The position numbers were made by a program, and so were the translations under genes. DNA of 6,601 bases from Lachnospiraceae bacterium (GTDB taxonomy: Bacteria > Bacillota_A > Clostridia > Lachnospirales > Lachnospiraceae): the NCBI GenBank assembly GCA_017464045.1, contig JAFUEG010000033.1:1-6601 (forward strand), written 5' to 3'. Below, piece by piece: positions 1 through 5,548 of this stretch. The notes below the pieces were generated by a model. It was given only the letters and a program-made list of their open reading frames with translations, was not told the DNA's origin and made no database searches. Within the stretch, counting starts at the first letter, position 1. Each line of letters opens with the position of its first letter.

Positions 1-2349
1 GGTAATCGGTTCAGGCAGCATCAGCACACCACTATCATCAGTTTTAAATGTGTCTGTCATTTCGTATTCTGAACCTGTAAATGTTTTAAAGGATATATAA
101 TCATTATCTTTATATGACCATATTTTATATGCAGCAGAATTATACAATACCGGATGTTTCGTTGTACTGTCTATCTTTGTAACTCGTAAATAATATTTCT
201 TTTGCATATCAGTTACATAAATAAGACTTTGTGGAGATCGGCTGTCTTCCGATACGGTTATCAGAAAATCAGCTACAGGCATATAGCCTATAGGAACAGT
301 TGTTTCATGTACCAGATATGTACCATATCTAAGTTCATCGGATATTGCATAGCCGTCCTCATCTGTAAACATTTCTCTGTTACCGTCTACAGTAAGTCTC
401 ACAGCTTTTGTCTCATCAAATATATAGCCGCCTTCTGTATCTAAAGAAAGATCACTTATCTTACATGCCATAAAGCCTGCATTTGCCAAAGGTTTAAAAT
501 CAGATGTACCATCTTCCGCAAGTTTAATCAGCTGAAAGGATTGTTTCTTTTCACTATTTTCCACAATACACTCATTTTCTCTCTGAGTTTCATTCATTCC
601 CGGCATAACTTTTCGTATAGTAACGGCATCATCAAGCACATATCCTTCCGGTGATTTCACCTCCTGTACAGTTATATACCCAAGTGGAAGAACCGGCTCA
701 TTTAGTTCGTTATAATAAAAATCATCACTTGTTTTGTCATCAAATGATGTCAAATAATCACTCTTAAGATAAGCCCTACCATTAGAATCGGTTCTAAGGT
801 ACCAGTGTCTTTTATATGTTGCTTCATTAACCTCACTTTCAGATTCTGCAGCATAGTATCTTACCTCAAATACTGCATCTTTTAAATAAAGCAGTTCATA
901 ATTATCATCACTCTCATCATCTTTTTTGATAACAACAAGCGGTGCTGTATCAGTTTGTGGTTTTTCATATGAACTGACTGTTTGAGATTGTACAGTTTCA
1001 TCTATATCAACCTTATAAACCTTTGTATCAAGAGTAAAACCTTTAGATGCTACTGTTTCCTTCACATAATATGTGCCTAACGGAAGATCTCCGCTTTCAC
1101 CAAAACCTTGTTTATCAGTTGTAATGGTATCAACTGCATTACTACAATTTTCCGCATCACTGTTTGTTTCATAAACTCCATAAACAGCTCCCTCCAGAGA
1201 ATAACTGCTGTTATTGTTAGTTAAATTTTCATTATCCGATACTTTAGTAAGCCTTATCTTTCCCGGATATGGTTTTTCCGCTGAAGAAACTACCGGAATC
1301 GGAACGAGTGCATTAATTGTTACCTGATAGATATTACCATCAAGTTCATAAGATGGCGGCGAAACAAGTTCTTTAACATAGTATGTATCATAACTAAGCT
1401 CTCCGCTTATCCCTATACCATCCTGTCCTGTTGTTATGATCGTAATACGGTTATTGTCTAAAAAAGCGTCTGCTTCAGATGCATATACACCATATATCGC
1501 ACCCTCAAGTGAATAATTTTTGTTATCAGATGTCAGTTCCGTATCAGCAGAATATTTTTGAACCTCTATCATTCCCTTTTTTTCCACAGGATAAGCCCAT
1601 CCAAATATAACCGGCTGATAATCGCCATCATTATTTGTCCAATATCGGATAGATGTATAGTAATCATTTTTATTTGCATCTACCCATGTCAATATGGTAT
1701 TGAGTGCTGCTTCCTGTTGTTCTACCGTATATGCCGATGTTGAATCTGTTATATAAATTCTGTATGGGTTAAATGCAGGATTAATAGAATTAATATAATT
1801 CCATATGACACATTGTCCGAGATAATAGTTTATCGCTCCCTCTTCACCAATTAAATTATAATTATTAAAAATATAATAAATCATCATAGAAATAGTTTTA
1901 CCTTGTTCCTCCGTAAATTCAGCCGGAACCTCGTCATGTATCGTAACATTATCAGTTTCCTTAAATCTTTTACCCGGATTATAGCAGAACACATATTGAT
2001 CCTGATATCTGAGTATCCCCTCCTTAAATGTAGACACCTTTGCTCCTTCAACATATGATGTTACCTGAACCTGATATCCCTGACGATTAAGTTCCTTTCC
2101 ATAAACACCGGAGCCTAGCACCGGAATATCCTCTTCGATAAAATCATCAGTATCATCTAAAGATTGCTCTGTAATACCGCCACTATCATCATTGCTGTAT
2201 ATATTTTCAGTTGAATCTTCCGAAGTTTCCTGCAAATCCGATAGTTCTGATGCCAAAGAAATACCGACAGGATTGACAGTTATGAGAATTGCAGCCGTCA
2301 TAATAATTCCGACCACAACTCTTTTAAAGCTTTTTCCGAATTTCTCCAT
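1..2349 (-). CDS. Secreted SpaA/Cna-B repeat surface protein with probable thioester domain (C-terminus cut by window edge)
   Basis: The minus frame stays open for exactly 783 codons from ATG at 2349-2347 to base 1, so the C-terminus, including any LPXTG sorting signal, is not visible. Residues 1-34 form a signal peptide: basic start (MEKFGKSFKR), hydrophobic core, likely cleavage near SLAS-E. Residues 35-76 are an acidic Ser/Asp/Glu linker. Residues about 90-256 match a thioester domain (TQXA type), with FCYN around Cys122 and GQCVIW around Gln179. At least five prealbumin-like SpaA/Cna-B domains follow, at about 260-360, 365-464, 469-600, 604-716 and 719 onward, each opening with a strand such as IEVQK, IRLTK or LRVTK; the first four carry a VKE/VQE/VHE strand. 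Such proteins are wall-anchored adhesins or pilins stiffened by Lys-Asn/Asp isopeptide bonds. The ATG was chosen for the signal peptide and the AAGGGAG site 10 bases upstream. The family call is firm; the ligand is unknown. Confidence 0.9.
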   Translation of the reverse strand, partial: MEKFGKSFKRVVVGIIMTAAILITVNPVGISLASELSDLQETSEDSTENIYSNDDSGGITEQSLDDTDDFIEEDIPVLGSGVYGKELNRQGYQVQVTSYVEGAKVSTFKEGILRYQDQYVFCYNPGKRFKETDNVTIHDEVPAEFTEEQGKTISMMIYYIFNNYNLIGEEGAINYYLGQCVIWNYINSINPAFNPYRIYITDSTSAYTVEQQEAALNTILTWVDANKNDYYTSIRYWTNNDGDYQPVIFGWAYPVEKKGMIEVQKYSADTELTSDNKNYSLEGAIYGVYASEADAFLDNNRITIITTGQDGIGISGELSYDTYYVKELVSPPSYELDGNIYQVTINALVPIPVVSSAEKPYPGKIRLTKVSDNENLTNNNSSYSLEGAVYGVYETNSDAENCSNAVDTITTDKQGFGESGDLPLGTYYVKETVASKGFTLDTKVYKVDIDETVQSQTVSSYEKPQTDTAPLVVIKKDDESDDNYELLYLKDAVFEVRYYAAESESEVNEATYKRHWYLRTDSNGRAYLKSDYLTSFDDKTSDDFYYNELNEPVLPLGYITVQEVKSPEGYVLDDAVTIRKVMPGMNETQRENECIVENSEKKQSFQLIKLAEDGTSDFKPLANAGFMACKISDLSLDTEGGYIFDETKAVRLTVDGNREMFTDEDGYAISDELRYGTYLVHETTVPIGYMPVADFLITVSEDSRSPQSLIYVTDMQKKYYLRVTKIDSTTKHPVLYNSAAYKIWSYKDNDYISFKTFTGSEYEMTDTFKTDDSGVLMLPEPIT
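958..1572 (-). repeat. Two tandem, closely related SpaA/Cna-B domains within the surface protein
   Basis: Residues 260-360 and 365-464 form two consecutive units of about 105 residues (315 bases). They share SLEGAIYGVY / SLEGAVYGVY, ITTGQDGIGISGEL / ITTDKQGFGESGDL, TYYVKE and a closing AEKP / YEKP. They resemble each other more than the three later domains, which suggests a local duplication. Candidate isopeptide lysines are Lys265 and Lys369, and catalytic glutamates are Glu327 and Glu431. Neither unit ends with the Asn or Asp usually found in the last strand. Confidence 0.75.
1582..2082 (-). other. Probable thioester domain (TED/TQXA-like) of the surface protein
   Basis: Residues about 90-256 lie between the acidic linker and the first SpaA domain, the usual position of a thioester domain in Gram-positive adhesins. 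Known TEDs form a Cys-Gln thioester from an aromatic-Cys motif and a TQxA[IV]W motif. Here Cys122 (codon 1986-1984) sits in VFCYNPGKRF. Gln179 (codon 1815-1813) sits in YLGQCVIWNYI, followed by Ile182 and Trp183. The 57-residue spacing and the helical, Tyr-rich stretch between them (MMIYYIFNNYN) also fit. Deviations are Gly for the motif Thr, Val for Ala, and a second Cys (180) next to the Gln. The assignment is by eye. Confidence 0.7.
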
Positions 2350-2359
2350 AAATCTAAAT

Positions 2360-2366
2360 CTCCCTT
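2360..2366 (-). promoter_or_regulatory. Ribosome binding site of the surface protein gene
   Basis: Read on the minus strand, AAGGGAG lies 10 bases before the ATG at 2349. It is the only Shine-Dalgarno-like site near that start and supports the choice of start codon. Confidence 0.8.
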
Positions 2367-2481
2367 CTTATACAATTTCACATACCTTGTTAAAATCAAT
2401 TAAAATCTTTCAACCTTTTTATTATTTTTTTGTATTTAATTTTCTAAATCATCAAAATTAATTTGCTTATATCAGACCATA

Positions 2482-2530
2482 GCACACCCCCTTTTTTGTA
2501 CCAAAAATGCACCACACATATTTTTGTGCA
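2482..2530 (-). promoter_or_regulatory. Cluster of mutually exclusive short stems in the surface-gene leader
   Basis: On the minus strand, GCAC at 2529-2526 can pair with GTGC at 2512-2509 (TGCAC/GTGCA, 5 bp, 13-base loop). Alternatively, GCACA at 2529-2525 can pair with TGTGC at 2486-2482. A separate TTTTTG/CAAAAA hairpin (2507-2493, 3-base loop) sits between them and ends just before a run of five Gs (2491-2487). The two GCAC pairings cannot form together. This is visible base complementarity; a regulatory role is inferred and unproven. Confidence 0.3.
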
Positions 2531-2539
2531 GCAAATCCC

Positions 2540-2563
2540 CGGGAAAATAAAAAACTCCTCCCG
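2540..2563. repeat. Short GC inverted repeat (CGGGA/TCCCG)
   Basis: CGGGA at 2540-2544 pairs with TCCCG at 2559-2563 across a 14-base loop. It is one of the few GC-rich patches in this AT-rich spacer. Neither side carries a T-run, so it does not look like a terminator. It lies within the predicted 5' leader of the surface protein gene. Confidence 0.35.
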
Positions 2564-2590
2564 TCATAAAAATTAAAATAAAAAGGTAAA

Positions 2591-2651
2591 TAAGCAGGAA
2601 AATCTAAATTATATCCAGACCAATAGAAAAATTAAGAATTTTATCTGCTTA
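2591..2651. repeat. Long imperfect inverted repeat with an internal TATAAT on the minus strand
   Basis: TAAGCAG at 2591-2597 is the exact reverse complement of CTGCTTA at 2645-2651. Just inside, AAAAT and ATTTT continue the stem after a small internal loop, with partial AT-rich pairing beyond that. The element contains a perfect minus-strand TATAAT (2613-2608) with no good -35 box 16-18 bases upstream. It could be a leader hairpin, an operator-like site around a secondary promoter, or a chance AT-rich palindrome. Confidence 0.4.
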
Positions 2652-2719
2652 GGTAAGAACATACAACATCAGAAAATAAAAATCAATATAAAAATCAAAA
2701 TGCAACAAATCGTGTCATT

Positions 2720-2748
2720 TTTATGTAAACAAGCGTCCATTATGTCAA
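2720..2748 (-). promoter_or_regulatory. Candidate sigma-A promoter for the surface protein gene
   Basis: On the minus strand a perfect TTGACA (2748-2743) is followed, 17 bases later, by CATAAA (2725-2720), which matches TATAAT at 4 of 6 positions. It lies just past the terminator-like hairpin of the LCP gene, where a new transcription unit would be expected to start. Initiation near 2713 would give an untranslated leader of roughly 365 bases. A weaker alternative is the TATAAT at 2613-2608. Confidence 0.45.
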
Positions 2749-2789
2749 CCAAAACACAAAAAGCAAAGTGTATTCTATTTTATAAAAGC

Positions 2790-2868
2790 AAAAAAAACAG
2801 GCTGTTCAGATTGATAAAACTCTGCCTGCTTGACAAAGTATTTATCAAAACCTGTCCAACCTGTTTTT
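2790..2868 (-). terminator. Long hairpin terminator downstream of the LCP gene
   Basis: The outer stem pairs AAAAACAGG (2793-2801) with CCTGTTTTT (2860-2868). The inner stem pairs TTGATAAA (2811-2818) with TTTATCAA (2841-2848) and continues as ACTCTG/CAAAGT with one mismatch and one bulge, closing a 9-base loop at 2825-2833. On the minus strand the 3' arm runs into eight Ts (2797-2790), starting 29 bases after the LCP stop codon. The plus strand also ends in five Ts, so it could act in both directions. The two-tier shape with an internal loop of 9 against 11 bases is longer than a typical intrinsic terminator. Confidence 0.7.
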
Positions 2869-2897
2869 GTATAACTATAATATTTATTATAAAATTA

Positions 2898-4436
2898 TTA
2901 TTCAGGTATTACTACAGTTTGACCTGCGTATATCTGTCTTAAATACTCTCTGGCCTGATTAACAGTTTCTTCATCAGGAATCATAACATATACCTCGGTA
3001 CTTCCTGTTGAATAAGTCGTTGATGATGAATCCGTACCGGTTACGCTATACTTAACAACATTCCAGTTTGTTCCATCAGAAAGCTGGGTTTTAACAAAAT
3101 CAGCTATCTCATCATAATCCATACTTGTAACTACACAATCCGAAACTTCACTCCAAATGTTAGTGTAATTCTTAAGTATCTGCGGACTTAATGCCTTATC
3201 TATCATACCCTCGATAACTGCCATCTGATTCTTTCCTCTTTGTCTGTCACCATCTGTAAAGGCATGTCTCTCCCTTGCAAAAAGAAGAGCCTGTTTTCCA
3301 TTTAATTCATTATAGCCCTGATTAAAATGATAAGTCATATTTACCACATCATTATCAAAACCGTCAAATTCGTAATCAGAGTATACAGTTATGCCTCCAA
3401 GTGCATCTATGACATCCATGAATCCATCAAAATTGATTCTGACATAATCATCTATGTTTACTCCATAAAGCATCTCAAGAGTGTCCATAGTTACATCGAC
3501 ACCATAAGCTCCCGAATGTGTAAGCTTATCTCTCACATTTCCTGAGATTGAAAGAGGTACGAAATAATCTCTTGGCGTACTTATCATAAGTATCTGATGT
3601 GTATCCATATTAACAGTCATAAGTATGTTTGTATCACTGTTACTGTTTGCAATAGTACTTCCTCTGGTATCAACACCATTTAAGAGAACAGTAAATACCC
3701 TTCCTTCACTATTAAGATACTCTTCGTTTACTTCTTTTTTAATTGAACTTTCGTAGTTCTTGTTATATATAACCTTAATTCTGCTTTCGGCATCCTCAAA
3801 ACCAGCTGTATCTGTAATAAAACTCATATACGCATCATTAAGAATCATAGCCTGAGTCTGGTTTTCAAACAGCCCCTGTACAAGATCAAGTACAGTATCA
3901 TATTCTGTTATACTGATTGACTGACCCACTGCACTTTCTATATCAGCTATAATATTATTGGTATTTTCCCTGTCAAGTTCTGTTAAGATACCAAAATTAT
4001 AATTAGCCGCATCATTTATACTTCCGGCTGCATCATCTGCTCTTACATAAACATTTACATTATCTATCTTAGTATCAACACCTGACATGTCCCTGATTTT
4101 TTTATAAGTAAAGTTTATATAGAAACATCCTAAAAACAAAATACTACTTATAATTATTGATAAAAACGAAGCAATCACTCCGGGTACCGGCCACTTTTGT
4201 AAAAGTATGAAAAATACAACTAAAACCAGCAACAGTACATCTATTATCACAATATATGACGTAGGAACAATATTTAACTTAACCACATATAAAGTCGCTA
4301 AAATACTAAATACAAACTGAATCGCACATAGTATATATCCTATCAGTTTAATTATCTTTCTTGCTTTTTGATTTTTCTTTTTTTGACTCTTTCTCTGATT
4401 ATTTTTAACGTTACTATTTTTTCCTGTGTTTCCCAT
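2898..4436 (-). CDS. LytR-CpsA-Psr (LCP) family wall-polymer ligase, membrane-anchored
   Basis: This 512-residue protein begins with a very basic cytoplasmic stretch (1-30) and three hydrophobic segments (about 31-52, 60-80, 85-109), which leave the rest outside the cell. Residues about 125-230 form an extra domain. The LCP catalytic domain spans about 246-415: VLLNGVDTRG (250-259), SDTNILMTVN, STPRDYFVPL with Arg289/Asp290, YVRINFDGFMDVIDALGG, and LLFARERHAFTDGDRQRGKNQ with Arg388, Arg390, Asp397, Arg398 and Arg400. LCP enzymes transfer lipid-linked glycopolymers (teichoic acid, capsule) to peptidoglycan, using these Arg/Asp residues to bind the pyrophosphate. A Ser/Thr-rich tail (about 465-480) precedes a final YVMIPDEETVNQAREYLRQI segment typical of clostridial members. 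The start has GGAG 8 bases upstream. It follows an MBOAT/SGNH pair, consistent with wall-polymer work; the polymer itself is unknown. Confidence 0.93.
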   Translation of the reverse strand: MGNTGKNSNVKNNQRKSQKKKNQKARKIIKLIGYILCAIQFVFSILATLYVVKLNIVPTSYIVIIDVLLLVLVVFFILLQKWPVPGVIASFLSIIISSILFLGCFYINFTYKKIRDMSGVDTKIDNVNVYVRADDAAGSINDAANYNFGILTELDRENTNNIIADIESAVGQSISITEYDTVLDLVQGLFENQTQAMILNDAYMSFITDTAGFEDAESRIKVIYNKNYESSIKKEVNEEYLNSEGRVFTVLLNGVDTRGSTIANSNSDTNILMTVNMDTHQILMISTPRDYFVPLSISGNVRDKLTHSGAYGVDVTMDTLEMLYGVNIDDYVRINFDGFMDVIDALGGITVYSDYEFDGFDNDVVNMTYHFNQGYNELNGKQALLFARERHAFTDGDRQRGKNQMAVIEGMIDKALSPQILKNYTNIWSEVSDCVVTSMDYDEIADFVKTQLSDGTNWNVVKYSVTGTDSSSTTYSTGSTEVYVMIPDEETVNQAREYLRQIYAGQTVVIPE

Positions 4437-4536
4437 TATATTATCTCCATATGTTAAACTATCTGATACAACACCCTCAATACAACGTAAAATGCAACAA
4501 TTTATTTATCCTATTATTATTTTCAGTAACTTGTAT

Positions 4537-4565
4537 ATTATACTTATTTATCAAAAAAAAGTAAA
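4537..4565 (-). promoter_or_regulatory. Candidate sigma-A promoter for the LCP gene
   Basis: On the minus strand TTTACT (4565-4560, 4 of 6 matches to TTGACA) is followed by a 17-base T-rich spacer and a perfect TATAAT (4542-4537). Transcription would begin near 4530, giving a leader of about 95 bases. The -35 box lies inside the 3' arm of the preceding terminator, so the two elements overlap. Confidence 0.45.
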
Positions 4566-4596
4566 GCATTTAGTTTAAGTTAAAAAAAACTTTACT
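4553..4596 (-). terminator. Weak terminator overlapping the end of the SGNH gene
   Basis: On the minus strand AGTAAAG (4596-4590) pairs with CTTTACT (4566-4560), and the 3' arm runs into an eight-T tract (4560-4553). The gene's TAA stop (4594-4592) is part of the 5' arm. The 7-bp AT-rich stem and 23-base loop make it weak, so some read-through into the LCP gene is likely. Confidence 0.5.
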
Positions 4597-5548
4597 GCAA
4601 ATTAAAGAATTCTTTATATTTATCCGTCTCATTGTTCCAGTCCTCTATAAGCTTTTCATCAGTTCTTTTTTCGAAATTGTAATTATTTATAATATAATCA
4701 AGAAGCCAGCCGCTGGTTCTCAAAGTACCAAAAAAATTAACATGATCATCACCATCAAGCATATGTGCCGTCCAATCAAACGAAAGCTCCTCAGTCATCA
4801 GATTAAAGTCTATATACTCTACTCCAAGTTCGTCAGCAAGTTCTGTCAAACCATTATGGATCTCATAATTATAATTTTTCGGAGACGGCATACTCACAAG
4901 CACAAGAGTTGCATTATTATCATCACACAGTTCCTTAATCTTCTTCATATATGTTTTACCGATGCCTTTTATCTCCTTATCTTCATCAGTATAAATCATA
5001 TACTCTCCGCCCTCATAAGCCATAATATCTTCACGTTTTCTAAATCCTTTAAAATGTTCCTTCAGCTCATCATCCGTATCTCCAAGCATAACCTTCCAAA
5101 GCTCATGATACTTTGTCACAGGAAGCAAATCATACATCACCTGATATATCAATATATGCATTTCCGTAGAAAAATCATGAACTAAAATTCCTGTTTCTAT
5201 AATAACAACCTTAGGCGACTGATTTTCCATTATATTCTTTAATTCGAAATATGTTTCCGGTACAATCTGTCCGCTTTGACCGGCAATATAAGAGGTAAGT
5301 CCACCCTTTTCCCAAAAATCAATAGGATTAATCATTCCATAGGATAAACTGTCTCCCAAAACCAGAACATCTATGGAATCTTCCGGCTCTTCCATCAGGC
5401 TAAGATAGTTACTGTCATGCTCGGTAACATACTTAACCATATCAAGTCTTAACGGATCAAAAAAATAATTAAGTATGGAAAGTACCGTTATAAGCACTGC
5501 AAAAAATCCAATTGTGCGAAGAAGCTTTTCTTTTTTAGAAGCCTGCAT
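4592..5548 (-). CDS. Membrane-anchored SGNH/GDSL-type protein, partner of the MBOAT acyltransferase
   Basis: This 318-residue protein has a short basic N-terminus, one membrane segment (about 11-30) and an extracellular domain. The domain opens with DVLVLGDSLSYGMINP, where Gly65-Asp66-Ser67 forms the GDS block with the nucleophile serine. AGQSGQ (89-94) supplies a block II glycine, and KVVIIETG (113-120) sits at the block III position. Near the C-terminus, MLDGDDHVNFFGT holds candidate catalytic Asp267 or Asp268 and His269. The layout matches DltD, PatB, AlgJ and AlgX partners of MBOAT proteins, which complete acyl transfer to an extracellular polymer. Its start lies inside the end of the MBOAT gene, implying a shared mRNA and coupled translation. 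The exact acyl group (acetyl or D-alanyl) and acceptor cannot be read from the sequence. The absence of other dlt genes in view makes a generic O-acetylation role more likely. Confidence 0.85.
   Translation of the reverse strand: MQASKKEKLLRTIGFFAVLITVLSILNYFFDPLRLDMVKYVTEHDSNYLSLMEEPEDSIDVLVLGDSLSYGMINPIDFWEKGGLTSYIAGQSGQIVPETYFELKNIMENQSPKVVIIETGILVHDFSTEMHILIYQVMYDLLPVTKYHELWKVMLGDTDDELKEHFKGFRKREDIMAYEGGEYMIYTDEDKEIKGIGKTYMKKIKELCDDNNATLVLVSMPSPKNYNYEIHNGLTELADELGVEYIDFNLMTEELSFDWTAHMLDGDDHVNFFGTLRTSGWLLDYIINNYNFEKRTDEKLIEDWNNETDKYKEFFNLQ

Larger units (their letters stand above)
2350..2897. other. 548-base AT-rich intergenic region with regulatory-looking structure and no credible gene
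   Basis: This spacer separates the LCP gene stop from the surface protein start. It is strongly AT-rich. In minus-strand order it holds a long terminator-like hairpin (2868-2790), a TTGACA promoter candidate (2748-2720), a long imperfect inverted repeat (2651-2591), a short CGGGA/TCCCG stem (2563-2540), and a cluster of alternative stems ending in five Gs (2530-2482). No tRNA, rRNA or recognised riboswitch was found. The short open frames on either strand lack convincing start signals. Confidence 0.7.

Noticed and set aside
202..444. Plus-strand open frame of 80 codons, and similarly 1558-1743 and 2192-2461
   Set aside because: They lie antisense to the continuous 783-codon surface protein frame, have atypical composition and no good ribosome binding site.
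2472..2567. Minus-strand 31-codon frame (MTGGVFYFPGDLL...) in the leader
   Set aside because: No Shine-Dalgarno site precedes its ATG (only an AT-rich run), and it spans the predicted hairpins. Noted in case leader-peptide evidence appears.
2350..2748. Cyclic-di-GMP or other known riboswitch before the adhesin gene
   Set aside because: Such switches often precede clostridial adhesins, but I could not find the conserved GCAAACC/GACGCAAAGC-type core or another known signature in the minus strand.
2830..2863. TTGACA on the plus strand as a promoter
   Set aside because: It lies in the loop of the terminator hairpin, has no -10 box at the right distance, and no plus-strand gene follows.
2700..2942. 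Plus-strand open frame of 80 codons across the spacer and the LCP gene end
   Set aside because: It runs through the terminator hairpin, encodes a Lys/Cys/Ile-rich string with no domain character, and has no Shine-Dalgarno site before its ATG.
3327..3545. Plus-strand open frame inside the LCP gene, and likewise 4742-5185 and 5475-5765 opposite the SGNH and MBOAT genes
   Set aside because: These are antisense shadows of well-supported minus-strand genes with clear catalytic motifs.
2898..4436. Reading the LCP gene as a transcription regulator, as older LytR annotations suggest
   Set aside because: The conserved Arg/Asp motifs lie outside the membrane in a phosphotransferase-type domain and no DNA-binding domain is visible.
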